Below, one piece after another: positions 1 to 5,800 of a DNA stretch of 6,495 nucleotides (within the stretch, counting starts at the first letter, position 1; every line of letters begins with the position of its first letter). The stretch covers positions 1-6,495 of the forward strand of contig JASHTC010000170.1 in the NCBI GenBank assembly GCA_030040755.1. Reading direction: 5' to 3'. Source of the DNA: Thermoplasmata archaeon. GTDB taxonomy: Archaea > Thermoplasmatota > Thermoplasmata > Lutacidiplasmatales > UBA184. The translations under genes were made by a program, and so were the position numbers. The notes below the pieces were generated by a model. It was not told where the DNA came from. It did not search any database and was given only the letters and a program-made list of their open reading frames with translations.

Positions 1-2
1 GC

Positions 3-338
3 GGCTGGCTGCGGTTCGAGACGCTGGCCACGCGCTCGCAGATCCGGCCCTTCCTTCGGGAGGTCGAGCGCCGCGCGGGCCCGAGCCACGTCGAGTCGGT
101 TCGTCGACATTCAGTGTCCCTCGGAAGCCTGGGGCTGACGGCCTCCCAGGACTCCGTCTTCCGGGCCGCGCTTCGGACCGGCTATTTCAGCGTCCCCCGC
201 CGGATCTCGGTGAGCGGGCTGGCGGCCCAGCTGGGACGGAGCAAGTCGAGCACCTCCGAGATGCTCGCCAAGATCCATCAACGCCTGGCCGAGTCGGCGT
301 TGCAGTTCGACCTCGCACCGGTCGTCTTGAAGGAGTGA
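3..338 (+). CDS. Bat-type HTH_10 transcriptional regulator, C-terminal part
   Basis: The 5' end is missing; the open frame enters at base 3 and runs 111 codons to TGA at 336-338. The last 70 residues match the HTH_10 (bacterio-opsin activator, Bat) domain: LTASQ opens it (L at about codon 46), then GYFSVPRR, then a helix-turn-helix with LAAQLG and SKSSTSEML, then a closing helix (IHQRLAESAL). In this almost exclusively archaeal family the domain sits at the C-terminus behind a variable sensor region (GAF, PAS or a ligand-binding domain), which lies outside the window. The role is therefore DNA-binding transcription control, with target and signal unknown. The internal GTG at 114 would cut off residues continuous with the domain and is not a likely start. 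The domain call is firm from the sequence; what it regulates cannot be read here. Confidence 0.85.
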   Translation, partial: GWLRFETLATRSQIRPFLREVERRAGPSHVESVRRHSVSLGSLGLTASQDSVFRAALRTGYFSVPRRISVSGLAAQLGRSKSSTSEMLAKIHQRLAESALQFDLAPVVLKE

Positions 339-367
339 CCGGTGGAGACAGTCACGGGGCTCGGGTG

Positions 368-377
368 GGGCTCGGCC
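368..377 (+). repeat. 10-nt copy of the tRNA-Val 3' end, att-like
   Basis: GGGCTCGGCC at 368-377 is identical to 1420-1429, the acceptor-stem 3' strand plus the start of the T-stem of the tRNA-Val gene. The two copies are in the same orientation and bracket the segment of looser codon use holding the DHFR-like fragment and the Nudix gene. Archaeal and bacterial elements that integrate at tRNA genes leave such direct repeats, but those are usually longer (15-60 nt). No integrase is visible, so this is only suggestive in GC-rich DNA. Confidence 0.25.
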
Positions 378-481
378 CCGCGGGCACGCTTGCCGGCCTC
401 TGACGGCGCGAGGGAACCCTCGGCCTCGCCCCAACGCCCGCGGTTGGGTACCAGGTGTGAAGGGTCCGGTTTTCGCCCCCG

Positions 482-556
482 ATGCGACGCATCATCGTGG
501 ACGCCTTGGTCTCCCTCGACGGGGATCTCGCCGATGTAGCCGGCCCGATCGACTAG
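482..556 (+). pseudogene. Fragment of a DHFR/RibD_C-family protein N-terminus
   Basis: ATG at 482 opens 24 codons that end at TAG 554-556. The peptide begins MRRIIVDALVSLDG and continues through DLADVAGPID. From memory of the family, this closely resembles the N-terminal signature of the dihydrofolate-reductase-like/RibD C-terminal-domain proteins (MRKIIV..FVSLDG followed by a PGGP-like turn), where it forms the first beta strand and nucleotide-contacting loop. Family members are usually about 180-200 residues, and neither the same frame nor the other frames downstream show later parts of the fold. It is therefore best read as the surviving 5' end of a deleted gene. A chance match cannot be excluded because it is so short; a 24-residue functional peptide seems less likely. 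Confidence 0.45.
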
Positions 557-796
557 GACTCGGTCACCAGCACGCGAGCTCCGCCCGCGCGACCGCGCAA
601 CGAACCCAGCGTGGGTGGGATCCCTTTCGCACCCACTCCGGGTACGGTTGGCCGGGGCGGGTTCTCCTCCCCGCGTGAGGAGCCGCTCTCGCCTAGAAGG
701 ATCGAGGTGGGCGGCCGTTCCACGCGCACGGGCCACCGCGCCCGTTCCAGCCCAGGGGAAACGACAGGTACCGCTCCTGTATGGCCTGGGCACATC

Positions 797-1252
797 ATGG
801 GTCGCAACCTGCGGACTGAGCTATGCGTCGGCGCTGCCGTCTTCCATGGGGGTCGAATGCTGCTGCTCCGACGGGCTCCCACGGTCCCGGCGTTCCCCGG
901 AACATGGGACATCCCGGGCGGGCACGTGGAGGAGGGCGAAACTCTGCTGGAGGCGCTGCGAAGGGAGATCCGGGAAGAGACGGGGTTCAAGGTAACCGTG
1001 TGGAGACCGTTCTACGCCGGCACTTTCGATTACCCTGGACGGGCAGGCATGAGTACCCCCACCACCGAGGTCGACTTCCTCTGCACCCTCGGCTCGAAGA
1101 GTCCCCCACGCCTCGACCCCACCGAGCATACCGAGTTCGCGTGGATTCGTCGCTACGTTCGTTCTCGCCACCCTGCCCCTCGAACCCTTCAAGGCATCAT
1201 CCGAGCCGCGCTCGCCGCCGGTGACCCCTTCGCCGGAAGGTCGTCCCAGTGA
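797..1252 (+). CDS. Nudix hydrolase
   Basis: This is a 151-residue single-domain Nudix protein, a usual size for the family. The Nudix box GX5EX7REUXEEXGU is complete at residues 42-64: G42, E48, then REIREETGF at 56-64, with the metal-binding glutamates E57, E60 and E61 present. Ahead of it, LCVGAAVF and MLLLRR form the expected first strands, and WDIPGGHVEEGE leads into the box. Such enzymes hydrolyse nucleoside diphosphates linked to another moiety in the cytosol (oxidised nucleotides, NDP-sugars, dinucleotides); the substrate cannot be deduced. ATG 797 is chosen because the upstream in-frame extension (from GTG 611) lacks codon bias and domain character. No clear TATA box or Shine-Dalgarno precedes it. 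Third codon positions are less GC-rich than in purA, lysO or the aminotransferases, so this gene may be a later acquisition. Confidence 0.9.
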   Translation: MGRNLRTELCVGAAVFHGGRMLLLRRAPTVPAFPGTWDIPGGHVEEGETLLEALRREIREETGFKVTVWRPFYAGTFDYPGRAGMSTPTTEVDFLCTLGSKSPPRLDPTEHTEFAWIRRYVRSRHPAPRTLQGIIRAALAAGDPFAGRSSQ

Positions 1253-1418
1253 ATGACTAATCGACGGCGGAGAGTCCACCCCCGAGAAACATGTGGCTGT
1301 CCGCTACGGCCATCGCCCAATCTCACGGGGTGAGCCGGAACAGGCACCCGTCGATGCCGTGACCGGACCGGGGCCCGGGTGCGATGAGGGGGCCGAAATG
1401 GGCCGGATCCTTGTCGGA

Positions 1419-1491
1419 TGGGCTCGGCCGGATTCGAACCGGCGGTCTTCGCTGTGTGAGAGCGACGTCGTAACCGCTGGACCACGAGCCC
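1419..1491 (-). tRNA. tRNA-Val (anticodon CAC)
   Basis: The minus strand folds into a full 73-nt cloverleaf. The acceptor stem GGGCTCG/CGAGCCC has seven perfect pairs, with discriminator A at 1419. The D-arm is GTCC/CGAC around loop AGCGGTTA; three of its four pairs form and 13-22 is C-C. The anticodon stem TCGCT/AGCGA is perfect around loop CTCACAC, which puts CAC after U33, so it reads valine codon GUG. The variable loop is AGACC, and the T-arm GCCGG/CCGGC carries TTCGAAT. The bases after the discriminator are TCC, so CCA is not encoded and must be added enzymatically, as is common in archaea. No intron is present. The gene lies 49 nt after lysO on the same strand but has its own TATA-like box. 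Confidence 0.95.
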
Positions 1492-1517
1492 GCGTCCCGC
1501 CCCGAGCGGCGGGAGCC

Positions 1518-1523
1518 CATAAG
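1518..1523 (-). promoter_or_regulatory. TATA-like box for tRNA-Val
   Basis: CTTATG on the minus strand is centred about 29 nt upstream of the mature tRNA 5' end. That is where an archaeal TBP site would sit for transcription starting a few bases before the tRNA. It is one of few AT-rich hexamers in this GC-rich gap between lysO and the tRNA. Confidence 0.4.
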
Positions 1524-1540
1524 TCCCTCCACCCCGGCCC

Positions 1541-2413
1541 TTAGGGAAGCGAGAGCAGGAGGGGCAGCAGCAGGCTCGCGGCGACCGTGAAGATCAGGCC
1601 GTTCGCCAGGGCCAGGCTTCCAGCCTCGGAGTCCCCATACCGCGTGATCATGAACAGGGTCGTGTCCATCGAGGTCGCCCCCCCAAACGCCGCGAGGCCC
1701 TCCCCCCGCATCCGGCGCCCGACGACCGGCGCCAGCAGGAGCGTGAAGTCCTCCCGCAGGAAGTTCGTGAGGAAGGCGAGCAAGCCCAATTCGGCGCCGG
1801 CCCGCGCCGCGACCAGCGGCCCCGCCAGGGAGTACCAACCGAACGCGAGGGTCGTGGCGAAGGCGACCGGGAGCACGACGCCGCCGGCCCAAGCCAAGGC
1901 GAGGGCCGCGCCGACCGCGCCGACCACGGCCGCGGCGACGGGGATCCACAGGGTCCGGAGCGCCGCCCCCCGGAGCTCGAGGTCGAAGGCGACGAGCGCG
2001 AGCAGCGCGTAGAGTGCCCACGGGATCGCCTCGGCGGTCGGAATCGAGACGAGGCGACCGAGGACGAACCCCGCGACCAAGGCCCCCAATAACAGCGGGC
2101 TCAGGGGCCAGCGATCCGAACGACCCAGGGCAGCGGGACGGACGGGCGCGAGGCCGGGGCTCCGTCGGAACAGGAGCAGCACCACCCCGGCGGTAAGCCC
2201 CAGCATCAGGAGCACGAGACCGAGCGCCTCGGGGATCGTGTCGAGGAGACGGGCCGGAGGGATCGCGTCAAGCGTCGCCCCGAAGAGAGCGATCAGCACC
2301 CCGACGCTGGCCAGGGTCGCCCGCGGGACCCACGGACTCCGCGGCCGGACCACCCAGCCGGCGAGGAGCCCGACCCCGAACGCGACGTAGAGGTAGGGGT
2401 CGAACTCCACCAT
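1541..2413 (-). CDS. lysO: LysO-family lysine exporter (DUF340)
   Basis: This is a 290-residue polytopic membrane protein with about eight to ten hydrophobic segments across its whole length. The C-terminal half carries the hallmarks of the LysO/DUF340 family (E. coli YbjE): FGWYSLAGP at 191-199, TNFLRE at 216-221, and GGATSMDTTL at 244-253 near the charged segment MITRYGD. In E. coli this family exports L-lysine and the toxic analogue thialysine across the inner membrane; the charged residues within membrane segments are thought to matter for proton-coupled transport. The length is close to that of the bacterial protein (about 300), so both the N-terminal and core parts appear present. ATG 2411-2413 lies only 7 nt after the purA stop, so the two genes are almost certainly co-transcribed. 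The family call is confident; lysine as the natural substrate in an archaeon is inferred by homology. Confidence 0.88.
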   Translation of the reverse strand: MVEFDPYLYVAFGVGLLAGWVVRPRSPWVPRATLASVGVLIALFGATLDAIPPARLLDTIPEALGLVLLMLGLTAGVVLLLFRRSPGLAPVRPAALGRSDRWPLSPLLLGALVAGFVLGRLVSIPTAEAIPWALYALLALVAFDLELRGAALRTLWIPVAAAVVGAVGAALALAWAGGVVLPVAFATTLAFGWYSLAGPLVAARAGAELGLLAFLTNFLREDFTLLLAPVVGRRMRGEGLAAFGGATSMDTTLFMITRYGDSEAGSLALANGLIFTVAASLLLPLLLSLP

Positions 2414-2420
2414 CCGACCG

Positions 2421-3761
2421 CTAGCCCGACCAGGCGCTCAGCCCCGAGGGCCGTCGCCGTGCCTGGGGCGGACCGAGCCAGAGCATGTCCTCCCGGGCCG
2501 GGCCGTATCCTACGTACTCCACCGGGACCCCGGTCTCGTCGGCCAGATAGTCGAGGAATCGACGCAGGGGGCCCGGAAGGGCCGCTACTCCCTCGTGCCG
2601 CAGGCGCTCCTTGAGGCGCTCGTGGAACTCGGGCCACCCGGGTACCTGCTCATAGACCGGCTGGGCCTTGGCGAGGTCCCCCGCATCGAACGGGGGGGCG
2701 TCGCGCGCGGTCGTCCCGTCAGGCAGCACGTACTGCACGCAGACCGGGAAGCTCTCGAGCCCCCCCAGCACGTCGACCTTCGAGACGGCGAGCGAGGTGA
2801 ACCCGTTCAGTCGCGCCGCATACCGGAGGAGCACGAGGTCGAGCCAGCCGCAGCGGCGAGGTCGTCCCGTGGTGGCCCCGCGCTCCCCTCCGACCCGCTG
2901 GAGGTACTCGCCCCGGGGCCCGCTGTCCTCGGTCGGGAACGGGCCGGCGCCCACTCGCGTACAGTAGGCCTTGGATACCCCGACCACCGAGTCGAGCTCG
3001 GTCGGAGGGATCCCGCTCCCCATCAACGCCCCGGCGCTCGTCGGATGCGAGCTCGTGACGAAGGGGTAGGTGCCGAAGTCGATGTCGAGGAGGACGCTCT
3101 GCGCTCCCTCGATGAGGACGTTCTCCCCCCGCCCGATGGCGTCCCACAACATCGTCTCGGTGGGGCGGATGTACGGGGCGAGCTGGGCTCCGACCTCGGC
3201 GAGCCGGGTGGCGAGCTCGTCGACCGGCGGCAGGTTCGGCAGGTAAGCCTTGCGAGCGTACAGCAGGGCCAGGCGTTCCTTGATGACGGCCGGCCGGGAG
3301 AGCTCGCCCATCCGGATCCCCCATCGGCCGTACCGGTCCTCGTAGGCCGGTCCGACCCCACGGCGGGTCGTGCCGATCGTCGCCGCGGGGTCGGTCCGGG
3401 TCCGCAGGTCGTCCTCCCAGGCATCCTCGAGCTCGTGGATCGGGAGCAGAGCGTGCGCGCGGTCGGAGACCACGACCTCCCCACGGAGGAGGTTCCGGCG
3501 CTCGAGGTCGTGGATCTCCTCGAGGAGGTTGAACGGGTTGATCACCATGCCGGGGCCGCTGACCCCGGTCACGCCATGCCGAAGGACGCCGCAGGCGAGG
3601 AGGTGGAGCACGACGCTTCCCTCGGGCAGATGGATCGAATGCCCCGTGTTCGGCCCGCCGCCCGCACGGACGACGTACCGGGCGTCGCGAGCGAGGAAGT
3701 CGGCGGTCTTCCCCTTGGCCTCGTCGCCGAACTGCGCCCCGAGGACGACGCGTACGCTCGT
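2421..3761 (-). CDS. purA: Adenylosuccinate synthetase (ACG start proposed)
   Basis: The enzyme joins IMP and aspartate with GTP to make adenylosuccinate, the first committed step from IMP to AMP, in the cytosol. All family landmarks are visible. With ACG 3761 as residue 1: GDEAKGK P-loop at 12-18 (catalytic D13; Ala15 replaces the usual Gly), GHS with catalytic H41, GTTRRGVGPAY at 130-140, the segment EGAQSVLLDIDFGTYPF at 218-234, ATTGRPRRCGW at 296-306 including R303, and SKVD at 327-330 for guanine recognition. At 446 residues it is slightly longer than E. coli PurA; the extra residues are a C-terminal Arg/Ser tail. Between the in-frame TGA at 3828-3830 and GTG 3611 there is no ATG, GTG or TTG, yet homology runs on upstream. 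Starting at GTG 3611 would remove D13 and H41. ACG 3761 lies 8 nt after GAGGT and gives MSVRVVLGAQFGDE, a typical PurA beginning. The gene is in a run with the HNH gene upstream and lysO downstream. Confidence 0.93.
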   Translation of the reverse strand, partial: TSVRVVLGAQFGDEAKGKTADFLARDARYVVRAGGGPNTGHSIHLPEGSVVLHLLACGVLRHGVTGVSGPGMVINPFNLLEEIHDLERRNLLRGEVVVSDRAHALLPIHELEDAWEDDLRTRTDPAATIGTTRRGVGPAYEDRYGRWGIRMGELSRPAVIKERLALLYARKAYLPNLPPVDELATRLAEVGAQLAPYIRPTETMLWDAIGRGENVLIEGAQSVLLDIDFGTYPFVTSSHPTSAGALMGSGIPPTELDSVVGVSKAYCTRVGAGPFPTEDSGPRGEYLQRVGGERGATTGRPRRCGWLDLVLLRYAARLNGFTSLAVSKVDVLGGLESFPVCVQYVLPDGTTARDAPPFDAGDLAKAQPVYEQVPGWPEFHERLKERLRHEGVAALPGPLRRFLDYLADETGVPVEYVGYGPAREDMLWLGPPQARRRPSGLSAWSG

Positions 3762-3769
3762 GGGGATCG

Positions 3770-3774
3770 ACCTC
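3770..3774 (-). promoter_or_regulatory. Shine-Dalgarno-like site before purA
   Basis: GAGGT, followed by CGATC, resembles the archaeal consensus GGAGGTGATC with one inserted base. It ends 8 nt before ACG 3761. It supports translation beginning at that near-cognate codon instead of at ATG 3801, which is out of frame, or GTG 3611, which would cut the active site. Confidence 0.5.
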
Positions 3775-3859
3775 GTCCGGGGCGAGCTCCGGGGGGTACA
3801 TGTGAGTTGTGCTGGGGGACCCAGCGGTCAGGGGCCCGGGGGACTTCCCGGACCGTCCC

Positions 3860-4339
3860 TTAGGGGAGGGAGCGGCTCGCGGCGGGCTCCTCCCGGCGCG
3901 CCTCGCCGGCCCGCGCGGTGGGCTCCCGAGCCCCGGCGAGGAAGGCACGGGTCTTCGCCCGATGGCACTGCCGGCAGACGGTCTGCAGGTTCGAGTACTC
4001 CAACGCCGCGCCCCCGGCGGCGATCTCGACGATGTGGTCGACGTCCAGCTCCCGCGCTCGCCGGCGCTGGCCGCAGATCCGGCAGGTATACCGGTCCCGG
4101 AGCATGACGTAGGAGCGGGCGGAATCCCAGAAGAAGTGGCCGTGGAACTGCCACTGGCACCGCCGCGAGCAGTACGGGGTCCGGTGGTTCGGGAGCGCGC
4201 GGCCACACTCGACGCACCGGCCCGCGCGTCGGGCTTCGGCGCGGAGCCTGACCCCCTCCGAGAACCAGGCGACCGAAAGGGCCAGTATCCGGCCGTTGGG
4301 CCCGACCCGGACGGAGGGCGGAGAGGAGCGTCGGCTCAC
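3860..4339 (-). CDS. HNH endonuclease-like protein with N-terminal Cys4 knuckle
   Basis: This is a 159-residue protein from GTG 4339. Residues 42-61 form a C-x2-C...C-x3-C set (CVEC at 42-45, YCSRRC at 56-61), a small treble-clef-like zinc site. A second module at 84-130 is a classical HNH nuclease: CRIC (86-89), DVDHIVE with D101 and H102, N117, then CRQCH (122-126) and KT (129-130). The Cys pairs hold structural zinc; DH, N and H are the expected metal-binding and catalytic positions, so the nuclease looks intact. A basic Ala/Arg/Glu-rich tail follows. Residues 63-80 (WQFHGHFFWDSARSYVML) link the two modules. Stand-alone HNH proteins occur in phages, mobile elements, repair and defence; the role here is unknown. 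The frame stays open to ATG 4441, but that extension is Pro/Arg-rich, overlaps the divergent gene and would include its promoter. GTG 4339 has a TATA-like box about 28 nt upstream, consistent with a leaderless message. A possible GGGAC/GTCCC hairpin (3840-3859) follows the stop. Confidence 0.85.
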   Translation of the reverse strand: MSRRSSPPSVRVGPNGRILALSVAWFSEGVRLRAEARRAGRCVECGRALPNHRTPYCSRRCQWQFHGHFFWDSARSYVMLRDRYTCRICGQRRRARELDVDHIVEIAAGGAALEYSNLQTVCRQCHRAKTRAFLAGAREPTARAGEARREEPAASRSLP

Positions 4340-4363
4340 CGGGGGCCGGGGGCGGCCGGCCGG

Positions 4364-4371
4364 CTCAAGAG
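4364..4371 (-). promoter_or_regulatory. TATA-like box for the HNH gene
   Basis: CTCTTGAG on the minus strand is centred about 28 nt upstream of GTG 4339, the spacing expected for an archaeal promoter of a leaderless transcript. It is the weaker of the two boxes in this divergent region. Confidence 0.3.
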
Positions 4372-4408
4372 CGTTCGCCTCGACGGGAAGGGGGGGCGGG
4401 GCCCCGCT

Positions 4409-4416
4409 CCTTAAGG
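4409..4416 (+). promoter_or_regulatory. TATA-like box for the class I aminotransferase
   Basis: CCTTAAGG is centred about 27 nt upstream of ATG 4440 and about 21 nt before ATG 4434. The 27-nt spacing fits a leaderless transcript whose first codon is ATG 4440. It stands out as an AT core in very GC-rich surroundings. Confidence 0.45.
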
Positions 4417-4439
4417 GCGGCCGGACCCTCCCCATGCCC

Positions 4440-5504
4440 ATGCACTTCCCCCTCTCCGACTGGATCGACTCGCACGCCGATTGCCGCTACAACCTCGGCG
4501 CGAGCGGGATGGCTGGGGTCGTCACCCTCCCTCGTCCCTCGCCGGCCCGAGTCCGCCAGAAGAGCTCGGACGAGTGGACGGACGAGCTCCGACGCACCCT
4601 GGCCGACCACCTGCGCGTCGACTCCGCCCGGGTCTTCCTCACGCACGGGGCGACCGAGGCCAACTCCTGGGTGCTGTTCTTCCTGGCGCAGCGAGGACGG
4701 TCGGGGCGGCGGGCCTGTCGGGTCCGCCTCCCGGAGTACCCACCGCTCGTCGCCCTGGCGCGACACGCCGGCTTCCGCCTCACCGACGCCTCCGGCCCCG
4801 TTCCCCTCGCCGTCCTCTCGCTCCCCCGAAATCCGGAGGGCGTCGGCTGGACCTCCGCCGAGCTCGAGGCGTGGGCCGCCGGGGCCCGCTCGCTGCTGGT
4901 CGACGAGACGTTCCGCGAGTTCTCCGGCCGACCCTCCCGGTCGGAGGCGGGGGCCCCGGGGGTCTGGACGACCGGCAGCTTCTCGAAATTCTACGGCGCG
5001 GACGACGCACGGATCGGGTACGCCGTCGCGCCTCCCGAAGCGGCCGCCGAGTTCGCTCGTTTCCATGCCGTGGCCGCGGACGACCTCCCACCGTACTCGG
5101 CGGCGCTCGCCCTGCAGCTGCTGGCTCGGCGGGGCGCGATCTCCCGCCTGGTCCGGACGACCTTCGAGCGGAACCGCGCGGCCCTTCGGCAGGCGTTGCC
5201 CTCCGTCCCGTCGCTGGACGGGCCGGTCTATTTCGACCGGGCCCCCGACGGAGACGGGGACGCGCTCGCGAACCGCTGCCTTTCGGCGTCTGTCCTCGTC
5301 TGTCCGGGCTCGCTGTTCGGGACCGCCGAGGGAGTGCGCATCTGTCTCACTCGCCCGAGCTTTCGTCAGGACCTCCGGGCGTACCTCGCCGTGCGCGGCG
5401 GTCCCGTCCGCCCGCGCTCTCGCCGGGCTATCTCGGCAGACGCGTCACATATGGTTCGACCGCTCCGCGGGGGGAGCGTCCGAGCGCTAGCCGGGCCATG
5501 GTGA
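4440..5504 (+). CDS. PLP-dependent class I/II aminotransferase-like enzyme
   Basis: This is a 354-residue fold-type-I PLP enzyme. In order: THGATEAN (68-75) is the phosphate-cradle and substrate segment; RLPEYPPL (96-103) is the loop seen in aspartate/histidinol-phosphate-type aminotransferases; PRNPEG (129-134) holds N131, which should contact the cofactor hydroxyl; VDETFREF (154-161) has D155, the pyridine-nitrogen partner; TGSFSKFYG (178-186) has K183, the Schiff-base lysine; and VRICLTRPS (299-307) has R300, the likely substrate-carboxylate arginine. All catalytic positions are present, so it should be an active cytosolic transaminase or related enzyme (a decarboxylase or lyase of the same fold is possible). 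Substrate is not readable. It is somewhat shorter than the usual 370-400, mainly in the N-terminal arm. ATG 4440 is preferred over 4434 because of TATA spacing. The last 25 or so codons lose GC3 bias and overlap the convergent hypothetical gene by 77 bp, so the true end may be frayed. Confidence 0.87.
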   Translation: MHFPLSDWIDSHADCRYNLGASGMAGVVTLPRPSPARVRQKSSDEWTDELRRTLADHLRVDSARVFLTHGATEANSWVLFFLAQRGRSGRRACRVRLPEYPPLVALARHAGFRLTDASGPVPLAVLSLPRNPEGVGWTSAELEAWAAGARSLLVDETFREFSGRPSRSEAGAPGVWTTGSFSKFYGADDARIGYAVAPPEAAAEFARFHAVAADDLPPYSAALALQLLARRGAISRLVRTTFERNRAALRQALPSVPSLDGPVYFDRAPDGDGDALANRCLSASVLVCPGSLFGTAEGVRICLTRPSFRQDLRAYLAVRGGPVRPRSRRAISADASHMVRPLRGGSVRALAGPW

Positions 5505-5709
5505 CCTTGGTCACCGGCTCGACCCGGACCGGCGGCCCTCCGCCGGACTTCTCCCGCAGGAACGTCGCGGCGAACTGACGCGCCCGGTCGGGGTTGGACT
5601 CGTGGACGAGCAGGAACCCGCGGGCGAGCTCCGTCAGGACCGCGCGGGCGGGGACGACCTCCTCGACCGTCCGTTCGTCGGGCTCGTGGGCCTGCTCCCC
5701 GCCTTCCAC
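5428..5709 (-). CDS. Small hypothetical protein
   Basis: I do not recognise a family. From GTG 5709 it has 93 residues: an acidic start (HEPDERTVEEVV), an amphipathic, probably helical middle (VLTELARGFLLVH, DRARQFAATFLREK), a Gly/Pro turn and a basic segment (KVTMARLALGR) before the stop. Codons from 5709 to about 5500 have very strong third-position GC, typical of real genes here, while the in-frame extension up to GTG 5775 (CAT, GAT, CGT, CTT, TAT, GCT) does not; this decides the start. A TATA-like box lies about 41 nt upstream. It is convergent with the class I aminotransferase and overlaps its end by 77 bp, where both reading frames lose codon bias. It has no signal peptide or membrane segment and is probably soluble. 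It could be a nucleic-acid-associated or regulatory protein, but nothing proves that. Confidence 0.55.
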   Translation of the reverse strand: MEGGEQAHEPDERTVEEVVPARAVLTELARGFLLVHESNPDRARQFAATFLREKSGGGPPVRVEPVTKVTMARLALGRSPRGAVEPYVTRLPR

Positions 5710-5746
5710 CTCCCCCCGCCCCGTGAGGGCCGACCCAGGGAACGGA

Positions 5747-5754
5747 GCATAAAG
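5747..5754 (-). promoter_or_regulatory. TATA-like box for the small hypothetical gene
   Basis: CTTTATGC on the minus strand is one of the better TATA matches in the window. A start site about 25 nt downstream would leave a leader of roughly 15 nt before GTG 5709, ending in a purine-rich GGGGGGAG. It lies inside the longer version of the reading frame, arguing against the upstream GTG 5775. Confidence 0.4.
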
Positions 5755-5800
5755 ACGGACCTCCACATCATGCACGGATTCCCCCCGTCCCCCCCGCCGA

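Larger units (their letters stand above)
339..796. other. 458-bp stretch without an intact gene
   Basis: No frame on either strand here has the strong third-position GC bias of the neighbouring genes, and none gives a recognisable complete protein. A frame open from 611 into the Nudix gene is rich in Gly, Pro, Arg and Ser with no domain-like pattern, so I treat it as non-coding. Visible structure is limited: a possible hairpin with arms CGGGGC (355-360) and GCCCCG (375-380) about 17 nt after the regulator stop, which lacks a T-tract, and a short protein fragment at 482-556 listed separately. I see no tRNA, C/D-box RNA or clear promoter. Confidence 0.6.

Noticed and set aside
611..796. N-terminal extension of the Nudix protein from GTG 611
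   Set aside because: The extra 62 residues have no domain character and poor third-position GC; the Nudix fold starts right after ATG 797.
1344..1382. Inverted repeat GCACCCG / CGGGTGC with a 25-nt loop between the Nudix gene and tRNA-Val
   Set aside because: The loop is long, there is no T-tract, and seven-base complementary pairs are expected often in DNA this GC-rich; I could not support a terminator or RNA gene.
2595..4206. Several long open frames overlapping purA and the HNH gene (plus strand 2595-3863, minus strand 2719-4206)
   Set aside because: GC-rich DNA lacks stop codons by chance. These frames are Arg/Pro/Gly-rich with no domain, while the overlapped frames carry complete PurA and HNH signatures.
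4340..4441. HNH protein starting at ATG 4441 or 4435
   Set aside because: The extension is Pro/Arg low-complexity, overlaps the first codons of the divergent aminotransferase, and contains the likely promoter of both genes.
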